Shown one piece after another: positions 14,342 to 21,009 of a DNA stretch of 25,409 nt. A model generated the notes under the pieces. That model had not been told where the DNA came from and did no database searches. It worked only from the letters and a program-made list of their open reading frames with translations. The translations under genes and the position numbers were made by a program. The stretch covers positions 1 to 25,409 of the forward strand of contig CAYRKH010000044.1 in the NCBI GenBank assembly GCA_964424805.1. Reading direction: 5' to 3'. Every line of letters begins with the position of its first letter. The stretch's first letter is position 1. The stretch comes from IDS-8 sp964424805 (GTDB lineage Bacteria; Pseudomonadota; Gammaproteobacteria; Steroidobacterales; Woeseiaceae).

Positions 14342-16311
14342 CCGGCGTGCCGCTGCCCGGCCAGGGCGTCCTCCTGCGGGGCGGCGGGGGATGTTGCGGC
14401 GTGACGCCCGAAGAACGCCCGCACCTCCGCTTCCGACGTCGTGCAGGGCATGGGGGCAAGGCTGTCGAGGAACACGCGGCCGTAGGACTTCGAAGCGATG
14501 CGCGGATCGCAGAGCACGATCACGCCGTAGTCGGTATGGTCGCGCAGCAGCCGCCCCGCGCCCTGCTTCAGCGCCAACGCCGCCTGCGGCAGCTGGTGGC
14601 CGGTGAATCCGTTGCCGCCCTCGCGCCTGATGAACTCGAGCCGCGCCATCATCAGCGGATCGCCCGGCGACGCAAACGGCAGCTTGTCGATGGCCACGAT
14701 CGAGAGCGCCGGCCCGCGCACGTCCACACCCTCCCAGAAGCTGCCGGTACCGAGCAGGACGGCGTCGCCGTGCTCGCGAAAGCGACGCAGCAGCTCGTCG
14801 CGCGGGGCTTGTCCCTGCACCAGGAGCGGCCGGCCCCCCAGCCGCTTCCGGCGCTTGCCGAGCCACCGCCGTGCCGCTTCGAGCGCGCGATGGCTGGTGA
14901 ACAGGCAAAACGCACCGCCCGCGGTCATCGCCAGGAGCGGCGTGACCCGTTCGAGCATGCGGCTCGTGTGCTCCGGGTCCGACGGTGCCGGCAGGCCGGG
15001 CGGCAGGTAGACGAGCCCGTGCCGGTCCAGCGCGTAGGGGCTGGGCAAGCGCAGTGCCTCGACCGACGGCAGCCCGATGCGGCCGGCGAAGTGGCTGAAG
15101 TCCTCGCCGACCGCGAGCGTGGCCGACGTGAAGACCCAGGCCTGGCGGTCGTTGCTGAACAGGCCGTTCAGGGTGCCCGACACGTCCAGCGGGGTCAGGT
15201 TGAGCCGGAGGCTGCGCGCGTGCACGTCCACCCAGCGCAGCCCTTCCCAGCTTTCGTCCGACGACAGCTGCGCCAGGCGCTCGTTCGCGTCCCACAGCCG
15301 CTCGTGCAGCTTCGTGATCTCCGGCGAGGCGTCCGCGACAAGGGCGACCTCGTCCTGCACCGCTTTGAGCGTGTCGCGCAGCTCGCGCAAGGGAGCGTCG
15401 AGGTCCGCCGCAAGCTCCGAGAGCTGGTGGCGGCCTTCCTGCGCCGGTGCGGCCGCGCGCAGGACTTTCAGCGCGGTCTCCGCCTTGTCGAGCCGGCGGC
15501 CGGTCTCCCTGTGCGCGAGCCCGAGGGTCGCGGCACGCACCTCGTCCAGCAGGCGTTCCAGGTCGCGGCTGCCGAGGCTCACGCCGAAGAACTGCGACGC
15601 AAGGTCCGGGACCTGGTGCGCCTCGTCGAGGATCACCGCTTCGGCGTCCGGCAGGAACTCGACGAAGCCCTCCTCTTTCAAGGCGAGATCGGCCAGCAGC
15701 AGGTGGTGATTGACGACGACCAGGTCCGCTTCCTGCGCGGCACGGCGTGCGCGCACGACGTGGCAGTCGTCGAAGAAGGGACACTCCCTGCCCAGGCAGT
15801 TGTCCGCCGTGGACGTCACCCACGGCCACACCGGCGAGTCCTCGGGGACGTCGGCAAGCCCGGCGCGATCGCCGGACACGGTGCGGTGCCGCCACGCCCG
15901 TACGGCCGCGAGATCTGCCGACGCCGCTGCGGGCACGTGCTCACCGGCCACGGCATCGAGCCGGTGCAGGCAGAGGTAGTTCGCGCGTCCCTTGAGCAGC
16001 GCCGTCGAGACCGGCCGGCCTACCGCCTTGCCGACCAGCGGCAGGTCACGGTGGTAGAGCTGGTCCTGCAGCGCCTTGGTGCCGGTGGAGATGATGGTTT
16101 TCTTCCCGCCGAGGAGCGCGGGGACCAGGTAGGCGAAGGTCTTGCCCGTCCCGGTGCCGGCTTCGATCACGACTTTCCGCCTGCCGGCCAGCGCGTCCGC
16201 CACCGCCCTCGCCATCAGCGCCTGCCCTTCCCGCGGCTGGAAGCCGGGCAGCCAGCGGCCCAGGGGGCTGGCCTGTCCGAAAAATGTCTCGAGTTCCTGC
16301 ACGTGCGCCAC
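14338..16311 (-). CDS. yoaA: YoaA, DinG/XPD-family iron-sulfur DNA helicase
   Basis: The 657-aa protein (E. coli YoaA 636) is a superfamily 2 helicase. Walker A AGTGTGKT is at 51-58, and the DEAH box (ILDEAHQ) at about 229-232. Four cysteines (C114, C172, C177, C183) in YLCLHRL and DNCLGRECPFFDDC should bind a 4Fe-4S cluster, as in XPD and DinG. The C-terminal motor domain contains GTGSFWEGVDVRGPALS and QGAGRLLRDHTDYG. In E. coli, YoaA works with the clamp-loader subunit HolC to repair stalled replication. The start is GTG at 16311; the ORF has a TATAGT box overlapping this codon, so a GTG three codons later is also possible. It leads the yoaA-tsaB-dsbB group. Confidence 0.94.
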   Translation of the reverse strand: MAHVQELETFFGQASPLGRWLPGFQPREGQALMARAVADALAGRRKVVIEAGTGTGKTFAYLVPALLGGKKTIISTGTKALQDQLYHRDLPLVGKAVGRPVSTALLKGRANYLCLHRLDAVAGEHVPAAASADLAAVRAWRHRTVSGDRAGLADVPEDSPVWPWVTSTADNCLGRECPFFDDCHVVRARRAAQEADLVVVNHHLLLADLALKEEGFVEFLPDAEAVILDEAHQVPDLASQFFGVSLGSRDLERLLDEVRAATLGLAHRETGRRLDKAETALKVLRAAAPAQEGRHQLSELAADLDAPLRELRDTLKAVQDEVALVADASPEITKLHERLWDANERLAQLSSDESWEGLRWVDVHARSLRLNLTPLDVSGTLNGLFSNDRQAWVFTSATLAVGEDFSHFAGRIGLPSVEALRLPSPYALDRHGLVYLPPGLPAPSDPEHTSRMLERVTPLLAMTAGGAFCLFTSHRALEAARRWLGKRRKRLGGRPLLVQGQAPRDELLRRFREHGDAVLLGTGSFWEGVDVRGPALSIVAIDKLPFASPGDPLMMARLEFIRREGGNGFTGHQLPQAALALKQGAGRLLRDHTDYGVIVLCDPRIASKSYGRVFLDSLAPMPCTTSEAEVRAFFGRHAATSPAAPQEDALAGQRHAG

Positions 16312-16393
16312 TATACCGCTGCGCCCGACCGTGAGAGGCGTTCTTTTACGGCCGTGTCCGTCGACTTTCCCGGCTGCGCCCCCGACGCGAGGA

Positions 16394-17548
16394 TCAGGAT
16401 TCCGTCCCCTTGCCGTCGCCCCGCTTCGCGGGGTTCGGCGGGCGCAGGTTGTAGCGGCTGATCTTCTCGACCAGCGTGGTTCGCCGGATACCCAGCTCGT
16501 TGGCCGCCTGCTGGACGACGCCGCCGGCGCGCTCGAGGGCCTGGCTGATCATGCGGCGCTCGAGCATCTCGAGGTGCTGCTTCAGGTCCAGGCCGTCGGC
16601 GGGCAGCGGGCCGTCCGGCGGCGATGCTTCTGCCGCTTCCGCAAGCGGGTCCGGCTCGGCCTGCGGGCGCAGCGGCCACGGCAGCGTCGCGGCATCGATG
16701 CGGCCGTTCGGCCGGGTCACCGCCAGCCGCTCGATGAGGTTGCCGAGCTCCCGGGCGTTTCCCGGCCAGGAATACTCCCGCAGCGCCGTGACCGCGTCGT
16801 CGGCGATGTGCAGGCGCACGCCGTAGCGCCGCTGGACCCGCTCGATCATCTCGCTGACCAGCGGCGCCACGTCGTCCGGACGTTCGCGCAGCGGCGCGAT
16901 CTCGATCGGAAATACGTTGAGACGGTAATAGAGGTCCTCCCGGAACAGACCCGCTTCGATACGCGCCGGGAGGTCGCGGTGCGTCGCCGCGACGACGCGC
17001 ACGTCCACCGGGATGGATTCACCGCCGCCGACCCGCTCGACGACGCGCTCCTGCAGGACGCGCAGCAGCTTCACCTGCATCGGCATGGCCATGTCGCCGA
17101 TCTCGTCCAGGAACAGCGTGCCGCCGTCGGCGAGCTCGAAGCGCCCGACCCGGCGTGACACCGCGCCGGTGAACGCGCCGCGTTCATAGCCGAACAGCTC
17201 GCTCTCCAGCAGTTGCTCCGGTATGGCGCCGCAGTTGACGGCGACGAACTGGCCGCGACGGCCGGACAGGCGGTGAATCCGGCGCGCGACGACCTCCTTC
17301 CCGGTGCCCGATTCGCCGGTGATGAGCACCGTCGCCGACGACGGCGCCACCCGCTCGACCAGGGAGACGATCTGCCGCATGCCTTCGCTGACGCCGACCA
17401 GGCCGTCGTCCGGCATGGCGGGGCTGCCGATCTGCCGCAGGGGGCTGTGCGCGGTCCAGATGTCGTCCAGGATGTCCCCGAGCTCGTCGATCTGTACCGG
17501 GTGCCCGAGCGTGTAAAGCCGCGCCCACGGAAAGGCTTTCTTCAGCAT
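16394..17548 (-). CDS. fleQ: FleQ-type sigma-54 activator: AAA+ and DNA-binding part (split gene)
   Basis: This 384-aa reading carries the sigma-54 activator core: Walker A GESGTGKE at 78-85, the sigma-54 contact loop GAFTGA at 124-129, Walker B GGTLFLDEIGD at 142-152, and FREDLYYRLNVFPIEIAPLRER. A Fis-type helix-turn-helix ends it (AGGVVQQAANELGIRRTTL). The GLDLKQHLEMLE linker and the HTH are very close to Pseudomonas FleQ, the master regulator of flagellar genes that also responds to c-di-GMP and FlhG/FleN. The first 30 residues continue the receiver-like domain encoded just upstream in another frame. The ATG at 17548 has no Shine-Dalgarno (AACAAGAAG precedes it). The core motifs look intact, so activity depends on whether the break is real. 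Confidence 0.9.
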   Translation of the reverse strand: MLKKAFPWARLYTLGHPVQIDELGDILDDIWTAHSPLRQIGSPAMPDDGLVGVSEGMRQIVSLVERVAPSSATVLITGESGTGKEVVARRIHRLSGRRGQFVAVNCGAIPEQLLESELFGYERGAFTGAVSRRVGRFELADGGTLFLDEIGDMAMPMQVKLLRVLQERVVERVGGGESIPVDVRVVAATHRDLPARIEAGLFREDLYYRLNVFPIEIAPLRERPDDVAPLVSEMIERVQRRYGVRLHIADDAVTALREYSWPGNARELGNLIERLAVTRPNGRIDAATLPWPLRPQAEPDPLAEAAEASPPDGPLPADGLDLKQHLEMLERRMISQALERAGGVVQQAANELGIRRTTLVEKISRYNLRPPNPAKRGDGKGTES

Positions 17549-17555
17549 CTTCTTG

Positions 17556-17834
17556 TTATCGGCGTTCCGGGGCGCCCTGTCGATTGTCCACCATGACTAT
17601 CGGCACGTTCGGGTCGTGCTCTCCGACGTCCCTGATCACCCCGTGCACGACCTCTTCGCCGAGGTCGCTGCTCACGAACATGGCGGCAAGGCGGCGGTCG
17701 CCGAGCCGCGCGCGCCAGCTGTCCGGCGCCGCGATCTGCACCTGCGGCACATCCAGGAATTCGATCAGCGATTTCAGCTTCAGTGCCCGGTCGGGCACCT
17801 CGTCAACGATCATGAAGAGGAGGGTTCCGCTCAT
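17556..17834 (-). CDS. fleQ: FleQ N-terminal receiver-like domain (split gene)
   Basis: The 92-aa reading matches the atypical receiver-like domain of FleQ: MSGTLLFMIVDEVPDRALKL, IEFLDVPQVQI, and VPIVMVDNRQ. It stops at TAA (17558-17556), 8 bp before the ATG of the AAA+ part. If one C is removed from the CCCC at 17572-17569 (minus strand), the frame runs on as GARNADNKKMLKKAF into the downstream part. This gives about 479 aa against 490 in P. aeruginosa FleQ. So the gene is either frameshifted, mis-sequenced at this run, or truly split. The start overlaps the stop of a short upstream ORF (ATGA), and a hairpin lies just before it. Confidence 0.85.
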   Translation of the reverse strand: MSGTLLFMIVDEVPDRALKLKSLIEFLDVPQVQIAAPDSWRARLGDRRLAAMFVSSDLGEEVVHGVIRDVGEHDPNVPIVMVDNRQGAPERR

Positions 17835-17936
17835 CGGGCATCCCGTGATGCCCGGCAGCGCGCCGCCGCCGTCCTGCCGCCGCTCGCGGTGCCTGTCGGC
17901 GACCCGACCATCGATCGCATGCTGATGTAACCCTCC
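17831..17936 (-). promoter_or_regulatory. Possible leader ORF and hairpin before fleQ
   Basis: GGAGGG (17936-17931) precedes an ATG at 17920 that opens a 29-codon frame (MRSMVGSPTGTASGG...). It ends in TGA at 17833-17831, overlapping the fleQ ATG as ATGA. CGGGCATC (17835-17842) and GATGCCCG (17847-17854) form a perfect 8-bp stem with 4-nt loop directly before the fleQ start, which lacks its own Shine-Dalgarno. Translation of the leader ORF would open this hairpin. The peptide resembles no family I know, and it may be chance in GC-rich DNA. Confidence 0.35.
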
Positions 17937-17996
17937 AAGCCGCGGATCCTGGTTGCTGCTCTATGTTGTTTGCTTCGGTATCCGCGAGCGTCGCCG

Positions 17997-18024
17997 ATTA
18001 TGGAACATGCAGCATGAGTGTCAA
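17997..18024 (-). promoter_or_regulatory. Sigma-70 promoter of fleQ
   Basis: On the minus strand a perfect -35 TTGACA (18024-18019) is followed after 16 bp by CATAAT (18002-17997), a 5 of 6 match to -10. Transcription should begin near 17990, leaving a leader of about 155 nt before fleQ. A 7-bp inverted repeat, GGAACAT (18002-18008) and ATGTTCC (18042-18048), brackets the -35 and could be an operator. Confidence 0.7.
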
Positions 18025-18084
18025 AGCGACCAGGTCACATTATGTTCCGGTACGGCGTTCCAACTGTGTACCGTCGCGCCGGGC

Positions 18085-18111
18085 TCAAGGCGGCGCTTAA
18101 CCCGCCGATAA
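18085..18111 (+). promoter_or_regulatory. FliA (sigma-28) promoter of pomAB
   Basis: TCAAG (18085-18089) and a perfect GCCGATAA (18104-18111) are separated by 14 bp, matching the sigma-28 flagellar promoter layout (TCAAG/TAAAG with GCCGATAA). It points to pomA, 78 bp downstream. The cognate sigma factor, FliA, is encoded at 21006-21716. Confidence 0.85.
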
Positions 18112-18189
18112 CCGGTCAGGGAGGCGCCGGCAACGCGGGGGCGCCCGGCGGCTAATAGCGTGCACCGCTAATGCTCAAGGAGGAACGGA

Positions 18190-18972
18190 GTGGACCTGGC
18201 TACACTGATCGGGCTGATCGGCGCTTTTGCCGTTGTGATGGCAGCGATTCTCGTGGGCGGCTCCGCCAGCACGTTCGTCAACCTGCCGTCCCTGTTGATC
18301 GTATTCGGTGGCACCGCACTGGTCACGATGATGAAGTTCAGCCTGGGCCAGTTCACGAGCGCGGCGTCGATCGCGGTCAAGGCGTTCCTGCACAAGCCCT
18401 CGTCCGCCGAAGAGCTGATCTCGTCCGCCGTCGGCCTCGCGAAAACCGCGCGACAGGGCGGGTTGCTGGCGCTCGAAGATGCGGAAGTGCCGGACGAGTT
18501 CATGAAAACCGGACTGGGGCTGGTGATCGACGGGCATCCCGGCGAGGTCGTCCGCTCCATGCTCTCGAAAGACCTGCACCAGACGCTGCAGCGGCACGCC
18601 GACGGACAGGCGATCTTCAAGGCGATTGGTGACGTCGCGCCGGCAATGGGCATGATCGGCACCCTCATCGGGCTGGTGCAGATGCTGTCCAATATGAACG
18701 ACCCGAAGCAGATCGGGCCGGCCATGGCCGTCGCGCTCCTGACCACTCTCTACGGCGCGCTGCTTGCAAACCTCGTCGCGCTGCCCATCGCCGACAAGCT
18801 GGCGGTCAGGAGTCGCGAGGAGAGCCACCGCAAGTCGCTGATCATCGACGCGCTGCTGTCGATCCAGAGCGGCCAGAATCCGCGGGTCATCGAGGACATG
18901 CTGGCGATGTACCTGCCGAAATCGAGGCGCCAGCCCGAAGGGTTCACCGAGGTGGGAGAGCAAGGTGCTTGA
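18190..18972 (+). CDS. pomA: PomA/MotA-type flagellar stator subunit
   Basis: This is the 260-aa membrane ion-channel stator subunit that turns the flagellar motor. The start MDLATLIGLIGAFAVVMAAI and the blocks LLIVFGGTALVTMMKFSLGQF, GDVAPAMGMIGTLIGLVQML (about 148-166, with the conserved Pro151) and GPAMAVALLTTLYGA (Pro177) follow Vibrio PomA more closely than E. coli MotA (295 aa). Four membrane helices are visible with a large cytoplasmic loop between helices 2 and 3. GTG at 18190 has an ideal AAGGAGG at 6 nt. It is driven by a FliA promoter and overlaps pomB by 8 bp. PomA type suggests sodium drive, but Pseudomonas MotC is similar and proton-driven, so the ion is uncertain. Confidence 0.95.
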   Translation: MDLATLIGLIGAFAVVMAAILVGGSASTFVNLPSLLIVFGGTALVTMMKFSLGQFTSAASIAVKAFLHKPSSAEELISSAVGLAKTARQGGLLALEDAEVPDEFMKTGLGLVIDGHPGEVVRSMLSKDLHQTLQRHADGQAIFKAIGDVAPAMGMIGTLIGLVQMLSNMNDPKQIGPAMAVALLTTLYGALLANLVALPIADKLAVRSREESHRKSLIIDALLSIQSGQNPRVIEDMLAMYLPKSRRQPEGFTEVGEQGA

Positions 18973-19834
18973 GCCTCCGGAACGGGAGGAGCCGGCCGGG
19001 CTGCCGCAGTGGGTCATGACCTTCGCCGACCTCATGACGCTGCTGATGTGCTTTTTCGTGCTGCTGCTCGCGTTCTCGGAGATGGACGTTGCCCGCTTCA
19101 AGGTGCTGTCGGGCTCCATGCGGGACGCCTTCGGCGTGCAGGCGCTGCTCGACGCCCGGACCATGCCCAAGGGGACGAGCATCATCGCGCGCGAGTTCCG
19201 GCCCGGCGAGCCGACGCCCACGCCGCTCGACGTCATCAACCAGCACACCATCGACTCCAGTTTCAACACGCTCGACATCAGGGAGCGGCGCACGCGGCTC
19301 CTGGAGGACACCGAGAGGCATGCCCGGCGCTTGCGCGCCGCGCTCAGCGCCGAGATCGCCGCCGGCAGCGTGGCGATCGAGACCGAGGGGCTGAAGATCA
19401 TCATCCGTATCCTCGAGAACGCTTCGTTCGATTCGGGCTATGCCGACGTACGCCCCGAGTTCATCCCGGTGCTGGAGAAGGTCGGGGCGCTGATCGACGG
19501 CAACAGCGGCACCGTTGCGATCTCAGGGCATACCGACGACGTGCCGATTGCAAACGAACGCTTCCGTTCCAACTGGGAGCTGTCCGCGTCCCGCGCGGTA
19601 TCCGTCGCGCACGAGCTGCTGGAAGAGTCCACGCTCGATGCGAGCCGCTTCGTGGTCAGCGGCCACGCCGACACCCGCCCGCGCGCCCCGAACGACACGC
19701 CGGCGAACCGTGAAAAGAACCGCCGCGTCGACATCCAGATCGTGCGCGGCGACGAGCTGGACACGAGGCAGGAAATGAGCATTGGCGATGTGCGGGCCGG
19801 CACGGCCGGGCCGGGGGAGTCCGATCATGAATGA
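18965..19834 (+). CDS. pomB: PomB/MotB-type flagellar stator subunit
   Basis: The 289-aa stator partner has one N-terminal membrane helix with the ion-binding aspartate Asp22 in TFADLMTLLMCFFVLLLAF. After it come SEMDVARFKVLSGSM and MPKGTSIIAREFRPGEPTP, both close to Vibrio PomB. A C-terminal OmpA-like peptidoglycan-binding domain (about 155-270) contains ISGHTDDVPI and NREKNRRVDIQI. It anchors the stator to the cell wall. The start is GTG at 18965, overlapping pomA by 8 bp with GGGAGAG upstream, and its stop overlaps the PilZ gene. Confidence 0.95.
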   Translation: MLEPPEREEPAGLPQWVMTFADLMTLLMCFFVLLLAFSEMDVARFKVLSGSMRDAFGVQALLDARTMPKGTSIIAREFRPGEPTPTPLDVINQHTIDSSFNTLDIRERRTRLLEDTERHARRLRAALSAEIAAGSVAIETEGLKIIIRILENASFDSGYADVRPEFIPVLEKVGALIDGNSGTVAISGHTDDVPIANERFRSNWELSASRAVSVAHELLEESTLDASRFVVSGHADTRPRAPNDTPANREKNRRVDIQIVRGDELDTRQEMSIGDVRAGTAGPGESDHE

Positions 19835-20432
19835 TGAAAGGGAGAAGCGGCGCTCATTCCGGGTGACCGAGTACGTGCACCTCGAATACGCAGGGATCAG
19901 CGACCGGGAGTTTCACGAGGGCCGCGCCCGGCGCAACGCCAGGCTTGGCGGCGTGGACGGGCTGTGCTCGACGCTGCTCGACCTGGACGCGCGGCTCGCG
20001 GAGCAGCTTTACCTGCTGCGCGCGACGTCCAGCACCGCCGCGGAATGCATCTCGCTCCTGGACAGCAAGCTGACGGCTATCGTTGAGCGCATGCCCGAGG
20101 TGCGCCAGCAGAAGACCTCGCTGGCCGCGCGCGAGCCGCAGCGCTGCGAGCTCGGCGCCGACGGTATGTCATTCGGGACGACCGAGGAAATCGAGCCTGG
20201 CCGGCACCTCGCGATCCGCTTCCTGCTCGGCGCGACCCACCGCTACATCGAGACCTTCGGCACCGTCGTGCGGCAGATCCCGCCGCCGGATCCGGAAGAC
20301 CAGCGGCATTCCCACGGCGTGGTCGTCGAGTTCCACGGGCTGGAGCCGCCGCAGCGCGAAGTCATTATCCATCACCTCTTCTGCCGCGAGGCGGAAACCC
20401 TGCGCGCCCGGCGCCGGCGCGCCGATCCGTGA
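19827..20432 (+). CDS. Atypical (tetrameric-type) PilZ domain protein in the motor operon
   Basis: Starting at ATG 19827 (GGGGGAG upstream, 8-bp overlap with pomB), the protein is 201 aa. It opens with RRSFRVTEYVHLEY, which includes the RxxxR c-di-GMP motif of PilZ. A long helical stretch (about 35-100, LCSTLLDLDARLAEQLYLL and SLLDSKLTAIVERM) splits this from the rest of the beta barrel (ADGMSFGTTEEIEPGRHLAIRF, FGTVVRQI, HGVVVEFHGL). That layout is like the Xanthomonas tetrameric PilZ family (PF16823-like). The second canonical motif (D/N-x-S-x-x-G) reads ELGADG here, so c-di-GMP binding may be weak or lost. Its place in a FliA-driven stator operon suggests it adjusts motor function, an inference. 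Confidence 0.8.
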   Translation: MNDEREKRRSFRVTEYVHLEYAGISDREFHEGRARRNARLGGVDGLCSTLLDLDARLAEQLYLLRATSSTAAECISLLDSKLTAIVERMPEVRQQKTSLAAREPQRCELGADGMSFGTTEEIEPGRHLAIRFLLGATHRYIETFGTVVRQIPPPDPEDQRHSHGVVVEFHGLEPPQREVIIHHLFCREAETLRARRRRADP

Positions 20433-20453
20433 CGAGGGGCTTCGCGTAGAGCG

Positions 20454-20846
20454 TCAGGCTTGGCTCGCGTACAGGCGCTGCATCAGCTCGGCTTCTCCGC
20501 GGTTCAGGCCGCAGCTGCGGCTCAGCTCCGCGGCCGGCGCGCCGCGCCGGGCGAGCCGCACGGCGTCGTCGAAAGCCGTGTCCGGCCGCTCCGCGGGCGC
20601 CGGCGGCTGTTCCGGCCGCGCCAGTTCGCCGGCAACCTGCCGGAGCTCCCGGATCCGTTCGTCCAGTGCGCCGAGCAGGCGTGCGTCATCGGCCGCGGTC
20701 CTCGTCGGCGCGCCGGCCGCCGCCTCGGGCGCCGGCCGGCGGTGACGCGCGATGATCCGCCTGACCCGCAGCAGCTCGATCGCGGCCGCGCCCAGGAGCA
20801 ACAGGTTGGCTGCAAGCAGCGCATTCGCTGAAATCAACTCACTCAT
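20454..20846 (-). CDS. DUF2802 family membrane-anchored protein
   Basis: The 130-aa protein has one N-terminal membrane helix (about residues 7-26, ANALLAANLLLLGAAAIELL), then a basic and Ala/Pro-rich linker, a short coiled-coil-like region (RLLGALDERIRELRQVAGEL), and a C-terminal helical domain (FDDAVRLARRGAPAAELSRSCGLNRGEAELM) resembling a small HTH. These features match DUF2802 proteins encoded near chemotaxis and flagellar genes of polar-flagellated Gammaproteobacteria; their function is unknown. It starts one base after the stop of the preceding small gene. Its stop faces that of the PilZ gene with only 21 bp between and no terminator visible. Confidence 0.75.
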   Translation of the reverse strand: MSELISANALLAANLLLLGAAAIELLRVRRIIARHRRPAPEAAAGAPTRTAADDARLLGALDERIRELRQVAGELARPEQPPAPAERPDTAFDDAVRLARRGAPAAELSRSCGLNRGEAELMQRLYASQA

Positions 20847-20847
20847 G

Positions 20848-21009
20848 TCATACGTACTCGTCTATGATCGGTTGCCTCTCGTCGTCGTCCCCGTCCCGGT
20901 CCGGCGGTGAGCGGGGCTCCTTCTTGCGCTGCCCCGGGCCGCGGTCCGGCGTTGCCGGCGTCAGCGGCCGAATCGGCCCGGACGGCCGTACCGGCTTCAC
21001 GCCGTTCAT
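20848..21009 (-). CDS. Small 53-aa flagellar-operon protein, unknown function
   Basis: The ATG at 21009 overlaps the fliA stop as ATGA, giving MNGVKPVRPSGPIRPLTP and ending DDDERQPIIDEYV. It is 53 aa, with a Pro/Arg-rich N-terminal half, a basic middle, an acidic DGDDDE run, and a hydrophobic-acidic tail. The next gene starts one base after its stop, so the spacing fits an operon member. I recall similar small proteins with an IDEY-type end beside DUF2802 genes in other Gammaproteobacteria, but cannot confirm this here. The sequence should be mostly disordered. A 71-aa reading from 21063 would overlap fliA by 58 bp and is less likely. Confidence 0.6.
   Translation of the reverse strand: MNGVKPVRPSGPIRPLTPATPDRGPGQRKKEPRSPPDRDGDDDERQPIIDEYV

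Noticed and set aside
13661..15895. 744-aa ORF joining tsaB to an Arg/Ala-rich N-terminal region
   Set aside because: The N-terminal 518 residues are a shadow of yoaA; the tsaB start at 14341 (ATGA overlap with yoaA) gives the normal protein.
14347..16461. 704-aa plus-strand ORF opposite yoaA
   Set aside because: Antisense shadow of an intact helicase gene; low-complexity Arg/Gln/Ala-rich protein without family features.
18022..18042. CRP/Vfr site upstream of fleQ (TCACA half-site)
   Set aside because: Vfr represses fleQ in Pseudomonas, and one half (TCACA at 18035-18039) is present, but the opposite half is poor and the spacing is off by one.
20433..20453. Terminator between the PilZ and DUF2802 genes
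   Set aside because: Only 21 bp separate the two stops, and I see neither a convincing stem nor a T tract on either strand.
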